The notes below the pieces were generated by a model. That model did no database searches and was not told where the DNA came from. It saw only the letters and a list, made by a program, of their open reading frames with translations. A stretch of DNA of 64,000 bases from VRUE01 sp963844395. GTDB lineage: Bacteria > Actinomycetota > Thermoleophilia > Solirubrobacterales > 70-9. A program made the position numbers and the translations under genes. Shown here piece by piece: positions 35,221-43,862 of this stretch (positions within the stretch are counted from its first letter, which is position 1; each line of letters starts with the position of its first letter). The DNA lies in assembly GCA_963844395.1 (NCBI GenBank), contig CAWJNX010000001.1:744001-808000 (forward strand), in the 5' to 3' direction.

Positions 35221-37653
35221 ATGACCGCGATCGCCAAGGGTCAGGACTTCGCGTCCGCATCGCCGGGCGAACAGGGGCTGTCGAGCGCCGAGGCGGCCAA
35301 GCGCCTGCGCAAGCTCGGTTCGCCGCGGGAGAGCTCCTCGCGCTCGACCGCCAGCATCGTCGCCGGCAACGTCTTCACCCTCTTCAACGCGATCATCGGC
35401 TTCTTCGGAATCCTGATCCTCTCGCTGGGCCTGCTCGCCGACGCCGCCTTCCTCGGCATCGCGATCGTCAACTCCTACATCGGCATCCGCCAGGAGCTGA
35501 AGGCGAAGCGGACGCTGGAGGAGCTGGCGGTGCTCGTCGCCCCCCACGCCAAGGTCGTGCGCGACGGCGAGACGGTCAGCCTGGCGGCCGAGGAGGTCGT
35601 GCCCGGTGACGTGGTCGCGGTCGAGCCGGGCGACCAGCTGGTCGCCGACGGCGAGGTGATCGCCAGCCGCAGCCTGACCGTCGACGAGTCGCTGCTGAGC
35701 GGCGAGTCCGATGGGGTGCGCAAGGAGCGGGGCGAGCGGGCGCTGTCGGGCTCCTTCGGCATCTCCGGCTCCGGCCACTACCGGGTCGACGCGGTGCGCG
35801 AGGATAGCTATGCGGGACGCCTCGCCGGCGAGGCGAAGGCCTTCCGCCACCCCCCCTCTCCGCTGCAGAACGAGGTCAACCGGGTGATAGTCGCCTGCAC
35901 CTACGCGATGGCGCCGCTGGCGGTGCTGCTGCTGCTCACCTTCCAGATGCGGGGCACCGACCTGGTCGAGTCGGCGCAGACGGCGACCGCCGGCCTGGTG
36001 ACGCTGATCCCCGAGGGGATGGTGCTGCTGATGAGCGTCACCTTCGCCGTGGCGGCCGTGCGCCTGGCCCGCAACGACACGCTGGTGCAGCAGATGAGCG
36101 CCACCGAGAGCCTCGCCGCCGTTGACACGATCTGCGTTGACAAGACCGGGACGCTGACTGACGGCGAGTTGCGGCTGCTGGGGATCGAGGTGGCCGACGG
36201 CGTCGACCCCGGCGAGGCGCAGGCAGCGCTGGGGAGCTTCGCGGCGAGCGCCGGCGACCGCAACCGGACGCTGGAGACGATCGCCGCGGCGTTCCCCGGC
36301 AAGCCGAGCAGGGTCGGCGGCGAAGTGCCCTTCTCCTCGCGCTGGAAGTGGAGCGGGCTGCGCCTGGGCGGCGCCTGCTACGTGCTCGGCGCGCCGGACG
36401 TGTTGTCAGGGGCCGGGGCGCTGGAGCTGCCGCCGGGCCTGGCACGCAAACTGGAGCAGGAGACCGCGGCGGGGCGCCGCGTCGTCGCCTTCGGCGAAGC
36501 GAGCGAGGCGCTGCCCGAGGACGCCGCCGCCGCGCCACCGCCCCATCTGAAGCCGCTGGCGCTCGTCGTGCTGGAGGAGACGCTGCGCCCCGACGCGGCC
36601 GAGACGATCGCCTTCATCCGCGAGGAGGGCGTCGACCTGAAGCTGATCTCCGGCGACGCGCGGGCGACGGTGACCGCCGTCGCCTACGCGGTTGGGGTGC
36701 CGACCGAGGCAGGCGTGATCGACGGCTCCGACCTCCCCGAGGACCCCGAGGGGCTGGCCGAGTCGGCGCAGCGCAACACGATCTTCTGCCGGATCGCGCC
36801 CGAGCAAAAGAAGGCGCTGGTAGAGGCGCTGCGGGCGAGCGGCCGCTACACGGCGATGATCGGCGACGGGGTCAACGACGTGCCGGCGCTGAAGCAGGCG
36901 CGGCTGGCGGTGGCGATGGGGTCGGGCGCCCAGGTGACCAAGGGCGTCGCCGACGTGGTGTTGTTGAAGGACGAGTTCGCACGGCTGCCGGAGGCGGTCG
37001 CCGAGGGGCGCCGGATCGCCCGCAATATCCATCGGCTCGGCCGCCTCTACCTGACCAAGAGCGTCTACGCGGCGGCCCTGATCCTGCTGGTCGCGGTGCC
37101 GGGCTTCGCCTTCCCCTTCCTCCCCCGCCACCTGACCCTGGCCGTCTTCCTGACGATCGGCATCCCCTCCTTCGTGCTGGCGCTGGCGCCCTCCGACGGG
37201 CCGCTCTACCGTGGTCGCCTGCTGCGGGCGTTGGCCGCTTTCGCGGTGCCGGCGGGGCTGGCGACGGCACTCGGCTCGATCCTCTGTTTCTTCCTCGTCA
37301 ACACGGTCTTCGGCGGCACTCTGGAGGCCGGCCGCACCGCCGCGACGACGACGCTGATCGTGCTCGGCCTCGCCTTCGTGCTGCTGCTGGAGCGCGGCCC
37401 GGGCCGCGAGCACATCGCGATCCAGAGCTACATGCTGGCGATGGTCGCCGGCCTCGGTGCCCTCTTCGCGCTGATCCTGGCGGCGGCGCCCGTGCGCCAC
37501 TTCTTCGAGATGGCGCTGCTCAGCGCGACGCAATGGTTCCTGGCGCTGCTCTGCGCCGCGGCGGGCCTGACGATCGCCAGCCTGCTCTGGCGCCTGCCGC
37601 AGATAGAACGGTTGGAAGCGCCCGGCTACGAACCGGGCCCTGAGGGCGACTGA
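35221..37653 (+). CDS. P-type cation-transporting ATPase, CtpE-like
   Basis: 810 residues. The phosphorylation motif DKTGTLT lies near residue 307, the actuator motif is LSGES (standard TGES), the M4 motif is LIPEGMVLL (PEGL type), ATP-binding KxSS-like region PFSSRWKWSG, and the hinge GDGVNDVPALKQARLAVAMGSG. Ten hydrophobic segments are seen in the expected groups (2+2+6). The PEGM/V variant and length resemble the mycobacterial CtpE branch, for which calcium uptake has been proposed; substrate here is inferred only. AGGGG lies 5 nt before ATG. The 3' end overlaps the convergent gene at 37626 by 28 bp. Confidence 0.9.
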   Translation: MTAIAKGQDFASASPGEQGLSSAEAAKRLRKLGSPRESSSRSTASIVAGNVFTLFNAIIGFFGILILSLGLLADAAFLGIAIVNSYIGIRQELKAKRTLEELAVLVAPHAKVVRDGETVSLAAEEVVPGDVVAVEPGDQLVADGEVIASRSLTVDESLLSGESDGVRKERGERALSGSFGISGSGHYRVDAVREDSYAGRLAGEAKAFRHPPSPLQNEVNRVIVACTYAMAPLAVLLLLTFQMRGTDLVESAQTATAGLVTLIPEGMVLLMSVTFAVAAVRLARNDTLVQQMSATESLAAVDTICVDKTGTLTDGELRLLGIEVADGVDPGEAQAALGSFAASAGDRNRTLETIAAAFPGKPSRVGGEVPFSSRWKWSGLRLGGACYVLGAPDVLSGAGALELPPGLARKLEQETAAGRRVVAFGEASEALPEDAAAAPPPHLKPLALVVLEETLRPDAAETIAFIREEGVDLKLISGDARATVTAVAYAVGVPTEAGVIDGSDLPEDPEGLAESAQRNTIFCRIAPEQKKALVEALRASGRYTAMIGDGVNDVPALKQARLAVAMGSGAQVTKGVADVVLLKDEFARLPEAVAEGRRIARNIHRLGRLYLTKSVYAAALILLVAVPGFAFPFLPRHLTLAVFLTIGIPSFVLALAPSDGPLYRGRLLRALAAFAVPAGLATALGSILCFFLVNTVFGGTLEAGRTAATTTLIVLGLAFVLLLERGPGREHIAIQSYMLAMVAGLGALFALILAAAPVRHFFEMALLSATQWFLALLCAAAGLTIASLLWRLPQIERLEAPGYEPGPEGD

Positions 37654-38231
37654 GACGGCCAGATCAATTTGAGATCTATTTCGGGAAACGGAAGCGGCTC
37701 GGTGGTGCGGTCGAACTCGGCGAGACCGTCAGGCGCGAGCTGCTCGAACGCCCGCCGCACCGCGGCCACGTAGTCGCGACTGACGAAGACGTCGCCGTCC
37801 GCGGCGCCGCGCCGGCAGCGTCCACGGGCGGCCTCGGTGCCGACGTAGATGAAGACCCGCTGCGGGATCGGCGGCTCGAACGCGTCGAAGACGTCGATCC
37901 GCGCGTAGTTGACCTCGCGGGCGTCGAGAACGGCCAGACGAGCCGCGTCGACCGGGATCGCGAGGCCGTTGACGGTGCCCCCCTCGCTCGGCTCGACGTC
38001 GAGATAGGCGACGCGCAGGTGCGGCCTCTCCCCCGTGCCCGGCTCGACGAAGTACTTGTGGTCATTCGCGGCGTCCCAGTTGTCCATCGCGGCGCCCCAG
38101 TTGCGGCGGAAACCACGCAGGCGGCCGGCGATGGGCTCGTGCTCGGTTCCGTCCACCGCGAACGGTTCGCGCAGTCCGACCAGCGAGGCGTAGCCGAAGA
38201 GGTAGGCGTGGCCGGAGCTCGGGTCAGGCAT
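37626..38231 (-). CDS. Gamma-glutamylcyclotransferase-like (AIG2/GGCT fold) protein
   Basis: 201 residues. HAYLFGYASLVGLREPF holds the substrate-loop Y/F-G-x-x-S-L signature of the GGCT family. GRLRGFRRNWGAAMDN and DVEPSEGGTVNGLAIPVDAARLAVLDAREVNYARIDV carry the usual Gly-rich strand and the acidic catalytic position (here in LDAREVNY). Likely cytosolic, acting on gamma-glutamyl or related amines, but this family is functionally mixed. It is in line with the thioesterase gene at 38251, 19 nt apart, and overlaps the ATPase 3' end. Confidence 0.7.
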   Translation of the reverse strand: MPDPSSGHAYLFGYASLVGLREPFAVDGTEHEPIAGRLRGFRRNWGAAMDNWDAANDHKYFVEPGTGERPHLRVAYLDVEPSEGGTVNGLAIPVDAARLAVLDAREVNYARIDVFDAFEPPIPQRVFIYVGTEAARGRCRRGAADGDVFVSRDYVAAVRRAFEQLAPDGLAEFDRTTEPLPFPEIDLKLIWPSQSPSGPGS

Positions 38232-38250
38232 TGCGCCCGTCCCAGCCCGT

Positions 38251-38706
38251 CTAGGAGTCTCGAGGCGGCAGCACGAACTGGGTGACGATCAGGTTGGCGG
38301 CGAGGCGGGGCTCCTCGCCCTCGCGGCGGCGCTCGACCTTGACCTCGATCACGACCGTGCTCTTGCCGACGTGGAGGGGCCGGGCGACCGCGTCGATCTC
38401 GTCGCCCTCGAGGCCGGCGGCGAAGACGTTCAGCTTCAGCTCGATCGTCGTGAAGTTGTGGCCGGGCGGGATGGCGCGAAAGGTCGCCCAGGCGGCGGCC
38501 GTGTCGCCGAGCGCCGTCCAGACCCCGCCGTGCACGTAGCCGCCGGGGTGCAGGTGGCGGCGGTCAACGACGATCCGCCCCACCGCATGCGAGTCGTCGA
38601 TCTCAACCGGCTCGATTCCCAGATCGCCAGGAAAGCTGTCGGGCAGGAACGCCCGCACGTTCTCAGGCGTGAAGACGGTGTTGGGGTGAGGAGGCGCCTC
38701 GCTCAT
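38251..38706 (-). CDS. PaaI-family hotdog thioesterase
   Basis: 151 residues, a single hotdog domain. HLHPGGYVHGGVWTALGDTAAAWATFRAIPPGHNFTTIELKLNVF contains the PaaI/HGG motif with the catalytic Asp (D of ALGDTAA), and ARPLHVGKSTVVIEVKVER is the core strand pair. It hydrolyses acyl- or aryl-CoA thioesters; substrate unknown. It is first in a two-gene unit with the GGCT-like gene. Confidence 0.85.
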   Translation of the reverse strand: MSEAPPHPNTVFTPENVRAFLPDSFPGDLGIEPVEIDDSHAVGRIVVDRRHLHPGGYVHGGVWTALGDTAAAWATFRAIPPGHNFTTIELKLNVFAAGLEGDEIDAVARPLHVGKSTVVIEVKVERRREGEEPRLAANLIVTQFVLPPRDS

Positions 38707-38798
38707 CGCGAGGTTGAACTTACTTGAAGAAGGATTGGCAGAGAATTTGCATTCTGCGCGCCACCCGCGCGCATCGTCCTGTCTACAGTGCGATCATC

Positions 38799-39110
38799 AT
38801 GGAGGCGATGAGACAGAGCTGGACCGACGACCGCCTGGACGACTTCCGCAGCGAAACGCAGCGGCGCTTCGACGAGGTCGACCGGCGCTTCAACGAGGTC
38901 GATCGGCGCTTCGACAAGGTCAACGAGCGCTTCGACAAGGTCGACGAGCGGTTCGACAAGGTCGACGAGCGGTTCGAAAAGGTCCAGGCCGAGATAAAAG
39001 ACCTGGGTCGCGAGATGAATGCCCGCTTCGACTCGCTGCAGCGCGTGATGCTCCAGTTCAGCGGCCTTCTCATCGTCACCCTGGCTGGCTTCATCGTCAC
39101 CCAGCTCTGA
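38799..39110 (+). CDS. Heptad-repeat coiled-coil protein with C-terminal membrane helix
   Basis: 103 residues from ATG 38799; a second ATG at 38808 has GGAGG too close to it. TACAGT at 38784-38789 puts transcription start about 3 nt before the first ATG. Residues 20-65 are six near-perfect seven-residue repeats of the type RRFDEVD/ERFDKVD, an ideal parallel coiled coil, and the last 20 residues are hydrophobic (LLIVTLAGFIVTQL). A tail-anchored coiled-coil of the same kind is widespread in bacteria with no assigned role. The DNA under the heptads is a 21-bp tandem repeat. Confidence 0.75.
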   Translation: MEAMRQSWTDDRLDDFRSETQRRFDEVDRRFNEVDRRFDKVNERFDKVDERFDKVDERFEKVQAEIKDLGREMNARFDSLQRVMLQFSGLLIVTLAGFIVTQL

Positions 39111-39171
39111 ACGCCCAGGGGGTAAAAACGGTTGCGACGCCTGGCAGCCAGCGCAGGAACGGTCCGCGACC

Positions 39172-40125
39172 CTATTCGACGCCGAAGCCCTCGAGGCCGT
39201 GGTCGCCGAACGGCTCGTCGCGCTCCCGCACCGCCTCCTTGAAGCCGCCCTCGGCGGCGCGGCGGACGAAGCCGTGGCCCTCCTCGGTGTGGCGGGCGAT
39301 GCCGTCGAAGAAGGTCCCCAGCAGCTGGGTCTGGTGCAGGCCCTGCGCGTAGAGGGACTGGTTGACCAGCATCTTCATCATCACCAGCTGGTTGATCGGC
39401 AGCCGAGCGACCCGCTCGAGCAGGTCCTCGAAGCGCTCGTCGAGCTGGCCCGGCGGCGCCGCTTCGGTGGCCAGTCCCCACTCCGCCGCCTGCTCGCCGG
39501 TCAGCGAGTCGCCGGTCAGCAGCAACCGCTTGGCCCGCATCGGTCCGACCCGGGCCGTCCACAGCGCCGTCGTCGGCGATCCCCAGACGCGAGCGGGTGG
39601 GTAGCCGATCTTGGCGTCGGTGGCGACCACGAGCAGGTCCGAACAGAGCGCCATGTCGGTGCCGCCGGCGACGCAGTACCCGTGCACCTTGCAGATAACC
39701 GGCTTCTCGGAGTGGAAGAGGCTCATGAAGCCGCGCACGTTGCGCCACATGAACTGAAAGTCGGTGACCGGGTCCCAGTTGGACTCGGGCGCGTGGTTGG
39801 CGGCGATCGTCGCCGGATCGACCGGCGAACCGGGAGGCGGGGCGGCGAGCGGCGAGCCGGGCGGTGTCTGAGAGTCCGCGCCCTCACCCAGGCCGCTCAT
39901 GTCGCCCTCGGCTGAGGCGACAAGGTCGTAGCCACCGCAGAAGCCACTGCCGGCTCCCGCCAAGGCGATCGCATGGACCGCTGGGTCGAGATTGGCGCGC
40001 TCGACGCAGGCCGCGATCTCGACCGGCATCCGCGGCACGATCCCGTTACCGCGCTCGGGCCGGTTCAGGGTGATGCGGGCGACCCTGTCGCCGGTCTCGT
40101 AGGTGACGGTCGCGAGATCACCCAC
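39172..40125 (-). CDS. Enoyl-CoA hydratase/isomerase (crotonase) family protein
   Basis: 317 residues, GTG start. ITLNRPERGNGIVPRMPVE, then AIALAGAGSGFCGGYDLVA (oxyanion-hole strand one), KPVICKVHGYCVAGGTDMALCSDLLVVATDAKIGYPPARVWG (second oxyanion-hole segment, G-x-A-x-G-x-G-type), and LLLTGDSLTGEQAAEWGLATE. It has a 45-residue insertion (SGLGEGADSQTPPG...) after the first segment, which is common in the actinobacterial long crotonases. Acyl-CoA metabolism; it may act with the thiolase 116 bp upstream. Confidence 0.87.
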   Translation of the reverse strand: MGDLATVTYETGDRVARITLNRPERGNGIVPRMPVEIAACVERANLDPAVHAIALAGAGSGFCGGYDLVASAEGDMSGLGEGADSQTPPGSPLAAPPPGSPVDPATIAANHAPESNWDPVTDFQFMWRNVRGFMSLFHSEKPVICKVHGYCVAGGTDMALCSDLLVVATDAKIGYPPARVWGSPTTALWTARVGPMRAKRLLLTGDSLTGEQAAEWGLATEAAPPGQLDERFEDLLERVARLPINQLVMMKMLVNQSLYAQGLHQTQLLGTFFDGIARHTEEGHGFVRRAAEGGFKEAVRERDEPFGDHGLEGFGVE

Positions 40126-40142
40126 GAGAGCGGCTAACCCTG

Positions 40143-40247
40143 GTCTGAGGCGATTGGACCAATCAGTTCAAGGACGCAGGGAGCGTGGCGTGCTCCGCAC
40201 GCGAGCGACCGAGGACGCAGAAATGCGCCGGTCAAATCGCCTCAGAC
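40143..40247. repeat. 105-bp nested palindrome between thiolase and crotonase genes
   Basis: 13-bp arms GTCTGAGGCGATT (40143-40155) and AATCGCCTCAGAC (40235-40247) enclose an inner CGTGC-TCC-GCACG hairpin; the short GGACGCAG also repeats directly on both sides. The right arm includes the thiolase stop codon. It may be a terminator or a palindromic element. Confidence 0.55.
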
Positions 40248-41399
40248 CCGCTCGACGATCATCGCCTTGCCCTGCCCCCCGGCTACGCACATGGTCTCCA
40301 GCCCGACCTGGTGGTCGTCGGTCTCGAGCACGTTGAGCAGGGTGCCCATGATGCGGGCGCCGGTCATGCCGAACGGGTGGCCGAGGGCGATCGCGCCGCC
40401 GTGGGTGTTGAGCTTCTCCAACGGGATGTCGCACTCGTCCATGATTGGGATGACCTGGGCGGCGAAGGCCTCGTTGAGCTCGACCGCGCCGACGTCGTCG
40501 ATCGTCATCCCGGCCCGCTCGAGGGCCTTCTTGATCGCTCCGATCGGGGCGACACCCATGTACTCGGGCTCGTTGCCCCAGGTGGCGGCGGTGACGATGC
40601 GGGCGCGCGGGGTCAGGCCTAGCTCCTTGGCCTTGGTGTCGCTCATAATCAGGACCGCGGCGGCGCCGTCGTTGAGCGGGCAGGAGTTGCCGGCGGTGAC
40701 CCCGCCGCCGCCGAAGGCCTCGGGCAGTTCGGAGAGCTTCTCCAGGGTCGAGGAGGCGCGCGGGCCGTCGTCCTTGGCGACCTCGGTCCCGTCGGGCAGC
40801 TTCACTGGGACGATCTCGCGGTCGAAGAAGCCGTCCTCCTGCGACTGCACCGCCAGTTCCTGGGAGCGCTGCGCGAACTTGTCCATGTCGGCGCGGCTGA
40901 CCTCGTAGCGGTTGGCGACGTTGACCGCCGTGTGGCCCATTTCGATGTAGGCGTTGGGCTGACCGTCGTTGCCCTGCAGGTTCGGGTTCTGGTCGTCGGC
41001 GCCGGCCGGCTCGGTGCGCTCGTTGTAGCGGCTCACCCACTCGATCCCGGCGGCGATGTAGACGTCGCCCTCGCCGGCCTTGACCGCGTTGCCGGCGTGG
41101 CGGATCGCGTCGAGGCTGGAGGAGCAGTAGCGGGAGATCGTCACACCGTTGACCGTCTGCGGCAGCTTCTCGGAAAGCAGCGAGACGATGCGGCCGATGT
41201 TGAAGGCCTGCAGCCCCTGCGGCATGCCGCAGCCACAGAAGAGGTCCTCGACCGTGGCCGGGTTGACGTCGGGGTTGCGCTCGAGCAGCTGGTCAACCAC
41301 GTAGGCGCCCATCTCGTCGGGGCGCAGCTGGGCGAGCGAGCCCTTGAAGGCGCGGCCGATCGGAGTGCGGACGGTGTCGACGATCACTGCATCGGGCAT
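40242..41399 (-). CDS. Acetyl-CoA C-acyltransferase (thiolase)
   Basis: 385 residues from ATG 41399, chosen because AAGGAG lies 9 nt upstream; an ATG nine nt earlier abuts the ribosome site. MPDAVIVDTVRTPIGRAFKGSLAQLRPDEMGA is a classic thiolase start. Active-site Cys in ISRYCSSSLDAIRHA, His in GGAIALGHPFGMTGARI and Cys in CVAGGQGKAM. It catalyses CoA-dependent cleavage or formation of beta-ketoacyl-CoA, probably in beta-oxidation with the neighbouring crotonase. Divergent from the membrane protein at 41464. Confidence 0.93.
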   Translation of the reverse strand: MPDAVIVDTVRTPIGRAFKGSLAQLRPDEMGAYVVDQLLERNPDVNPATVEDLFCGCGMPQGLQAFNIGRIVSLLSEKLPQTVNGVTISRYCSSSLDAIRHAGNAVKAGEGDVYIAAGIEWVSRYNERTEPAGADDQNPNLQGNDGQPNAYIEMGHTAVNVANRYEVSRADMDKFAQRSQELAVQSQEDGFFDREIVPVKLPDGTEVAKDDGPRASSTLEKLSELPEAFGGGGVTAGNSCPLNDGAAAVLIMSDTKAKELGLTPRARIVTAATWGNEPEYMGVAPIGAIKKALERAGMTIDDVGAVELNEAFAAQVIPIMDECDIPLEKLNTHGGAIALGHPFGMTGARIMGTLLNVLETDDHQVGLETMCVAGGQGKAMIVERV

Positions 41400-41463
41400 G
41401 CGGGACATCTCCTTGGAAGCGTGGTGATTGGGATGCGGGAGGGTAGTGCAATAGGTTTTGGGC

Positions 41464-42015
41464 ATGCCGCTGGACGGACTGCGGGCCTGGATCGGCGAGG
41501 TGGAGCGCAAGCTCGGCATGCGCACCCGTGTCTTCCTGGTCCTGGCGACGATCGCGATCGGCGGCGCCGGGGCGGCTATCTACCTAGCGCTCGACACTCG
41601 CGACGACGCGGTCAGCGAGAGCGACGTGCAGGCGCTGCAGGGGCAACTCGAAGACCGGGTCGCCACGGGCGGCGCGACCGGGACCGGCGCCGACCTGACT
41701 CAGCTCGAAGCCGAAGTGAACGCCCTCGAGGCGGAGGTGAAGCAGCTGCGCGGCGAGTCGGGCGCGAGCAAAGACGGCGGTGCTGCCGGGTCAGGCGGAA
41801 TCGGCACCGGGACGGATGGCGCCTCGGGCGGAACGGGCGGAGCGGCTATCGCTCCCGATGAAGCCGACGGCGCGACCGGGGACATCAACATCGACAAAGT
41901 CAGCAAATCGAAACTGCGCGACCTGCTCGAGCAGGCCAAAAAGGAGAATGAACGAGCCGAAGAGGAGGCCGCTGAGGCCGAAGGGCAGAGTGACCAATCG
42001 GCGGAGGGCCGATAG
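41464..42015 (+). CDS. Single-pass membrane protein with coiled coils and Gly-rich linker
   Basis: 183 residues from ATG 41464; TAGGTT (41452-41457) ends 6 nt before it, so the mRNA is probably leaderless. One transmembrane helix (VFLVLATIAIGGAGAAIYLAL), a coiled coil (LEAEVNALEAEVKQLRG), a Gly/Ser/Thr-rich low-complexity stretch, then a second acidic coiled coil (KLRDLLEQAKKENERAEEEAAEAE). An exported or membrane-tethered scaffold is inferred. No family recognised. Confidence 0.75.
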   Translation: MPLDGLRAWIGEVERKLGMRTRVFLVLATIAIGGAGAAIYLALDTRDDAVSESDVQALQGQLEDRVATGGATGTGADLTQLEAEVNALEAEVKQLRGESGASKDGGAAGSGGIGTGTDGASGGTGGAAIAPDEADGATGDINIDKVSKSKLRDLLEQAKKENERAEEEAAEAEGQSDQSAEGR

Positions 42016-42131
42016 CCGCTTGTGCTGAATCGCACGTTCTCCGCACGCATCGTCCCCCGTCTCGGTTAGATTGCCGCCAATCCACCTCGCGCCCAGCGCG
42101 AGTCCGCCGAGCGGCAGCGAAAGGAGACCCA

Positions 42132-42278
42132 ATGCCTGAGGGCTACTGCGTCAAAGAGCGCAAGAAGGTCGAGATCAAAGATGCCAAGCAGGTGACCATG
42201 AAGAACGGTCGCCCCGCAATCCAAGGCTTCTGCCCCGACTGTGGCACCAAAATCTTCAAGATCGGCAAGCTGGAATAA
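42132..42278 (+). CDS. DUF5679-type zinc-ribbon miniprotein
   Basis: 48 residues, ATG with AAGGAG 5 nt upstream. Two Cys pairs can be seen: YC (residue 6) and FCPDCGTK (residues 34-37), with basic and aromatic residues between. Sequence pattern M-x-G-YC-V-K-x-K-K-V-E-I-x3-K-x-V-T-x-K-N-G-R-P-A-x-x-G-x-C-P-x-C-G-T-K matches the short DUF5679 proteins common in actinobacteria, probably a small zinc-binding protein. It has a good terminator 8 nt after the stop. Confidence 0.8.
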   Translation: MPEGYCVKERKKVEIKDAKQVTMKNGRPAIQGFCPDCGTKIFKIGKLE

Positions 42279-42285
42279 GCGGCGA

Positions 42286-42308
42286 GGCGACGCCCGCGGG
42301 GCGTCGCC
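42286..42308 (+). terminator. Terminator of the zinc-ribbon miniprotein gene
   Basis: GGCGACGCCC / GGGCGTCGCC, 10-bp perfect stem with a 3-nt loop, 8 nt after the stop. Poor T-run. Confidence 0.6.
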
Positions 42309-42480
42309 AATTCGCTACAGCTGAACCAGGATCAGGCTGGCAATCGTCAGCGGCGGCGTCGAGTCCCTTTTCTACGACCGCATCAACCGCGAGAAGGCAT
42401 CGCCGACTGGAGGCCCTGTGCCCTCGTTGATGTACTTCGCCCTGTTCCGTTCGAGGGGCACGAGGTGACTGTGACGAGAA

Positions 42481-42511
42481 GCACGCGGCCGCGAGAATCG
42501 CGGCCGCGTGC
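42481..42511 (-). terminator. Terminator of the two-domain secreted protein gene
   Basis: GCACGCGGCCGCGA / TCGCGGCCGCGTGC, 14-bp perfect stem, 3-nt loop, about 20 nt after the stop codon of the gene at 42531. The minus strand continues TTCTCGT. Confidence 0.65.
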
Positions 42512-42530
42512 AAGTCGGACAGAGGGCTGC

Positions 42531-43682
42531 CTAGGGCCCTCTCAGGCTGAATTTCATGCTGATTTTGCCATCCGTGCGGTTTTTCCCCGAAAGCGAGCAA
42601 ATACTTTCGGTCGTGTAGGCCAAGTTCGCCGACGTATTTGATCTAGTCGTCACGTAGCGATTGTTTCCGGAGCCTGCCGTCGTGTAGAGAGCACTGGAGC
42701 CGGAGGGTTTCTGGGCTGCGAACTTCGCAACGCAAAAGCCCGGATCGTTCACTTCTATGAAGTCACCTTCTTTGGCGCAGCCAATGCCAAGGGTTCCGAA
42801 GGAGGTTTCAGGGTTGAGAGTTCCCGTAACACCGTGAGCGAAGTAACAACTATTCATTGCGATAGTTACTTCTTCGCCGCTGTGGGTGCAGCCGGCAAAC
42901 GTCGCGCCGACCCCGAGGCTGTTGGTCGCTTTAGTCAATTCTGCCGAGAACTGCGCCGTCGTGCAGGTGATAGTCCACGATCCGAGCATCGACAGGGTGA
43001 AAGGTTCTGCTACATCCTGCGGACCCGAAACGGCTATCGGATATTTTTCAGCTTCGAACTGTTTGTTGGCTACAAAAAATCCGTTGAAGCCATCCGTCGC
43101 TCGGATACCAACTGCTGCTCCTCCAGGCGTTTTGCCTTTGAGCGACCAGGTTCCTGCGTACTGGCCGTCTTTGAGCGGTCCTTTGGAACAGGACACACCT
43201 TCCTGCGTGTATGTGATCCCGTTGGCGACCGAGCTGATGGTTACCGATGCGGATGTCCCTGCGCCCGTATTTGCATACGTTGCCGGAAGCCCGGTTTGGG
43301 AGCCGATGAAAACTTTGCAGGTACCTATCTGCGTAGTCATCGGCCCACAGCCGTTCGGACCGATGTCGAACGAGTTCTCAGTTCCCGCGTGGAGTTCGAA
43401 CTTGCAGCCATTCGCTTGGAAGGCTGAAGTACAGGATACCCAGGACGGGCTCATCGCGACGGTGCCGGATTGCCCTAGGAGGACGCTTTCCCCAAGGCTG
43501 GCGCCTCCACAACTGTTCGTGCCGCCACCGGTCGAGAATGCGTGGGAACCAGTGTTCCCGCCCGTTAGCACCGTTGGATAGCTGTCTGCTTCCAGCCCGC
43601 CGCTAGCTGCGGCCCCTGCAGGAAATGCCGCCAGGGCCAACGCCACGAAAGCGCCGAGCCCGATAGCTCTGATGTGTCTCAC
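42531..43682 (-). CDS. Secreted two-domain Cys-rich protein, cassette B member
   Basis: 383 residues. The signal peptide ends near AAAS. Two domains of the family seen at 6642-7379 follow: SWVSCTSAFQANGCKFELHAGTENSF (first) and WTITCTTAQFSAEL... VTIAMNSCYFAHGVTGTLNP (second), each with SVTISS/TCxxxxF/C-Y-x pattern. Cys count and spacing suggest disulfides in each domain. It is last in cassette B, the same position as the single-domain protein in cassette A. Function unknown. Confidence 0.8.
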   Translation of the reverse strand: MRHIRAIGLGAFVALALAAFPAGAAASGGLEADSYPTVLTGGNTGSHAFSTGGGTNSCGGASLGESVLLGQSGTVAMSPSWVSCTSAFQANGCKFELHAGTENSFDIGPNGCGPMTTQIGTCKVFIGSQTGLPATYANTGAGTSASVTISSVANGITYTQEGVSCSKGPLKDGQYAGTWSLKGKTPGGAAVGIRATDGFNGFFVANKQFEAEKYPIAVSGPQDVAEPFTLSMLGSWTITCTTAQFSAELTKATNSLGVGATFAGCTHSGEEVTIAMNSCYFAHGVTGTLNPETSFGTLGIGCAKEGDFIEVNDPGFCVAKFAAQKPSGSSALYTTAGSGNNRYVTTRSNTSANLAYTTESICSLSGKNRTDGKISMKFSLRGP

Positions 43683-43862
43683 TTCTACCCCCTTTGTCCG
43701 GCAGGCGTGCTGCCGGGGTCTGACTGCTTTTGACTGCTTACCTGTCTTGGGTGGTTGCTTCCAAGCTCCGCCTCAGCCCTTGGGCTAGCTGTGGCGTCCT
43801 GGCGATCCGTTGTTGGCCATCGGCCCCTGGCAGACGAGCAGCGACGGTGGCCTCTCCCTCGC
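43683..43862. other. Intergenic between cassette B genes
   Basis: Leader of the secreted-protein gene and 3' end of the three-module gene. No coding frame and no clear hairpin. Confidence 0.4.

Noticed and set aside
36348..37643. 431-codon plus frame and minus-strand frames in the P-type ATPase gene
   Set aside because: Arg-rich out-of-frame translation of the ATPase gene; no protein features.
38855..38985. 21-bp repeats as a CRISPR or satellite array
   Set aside because: Repeats are in frame, without spacers, and code for a heptad coiled coil.
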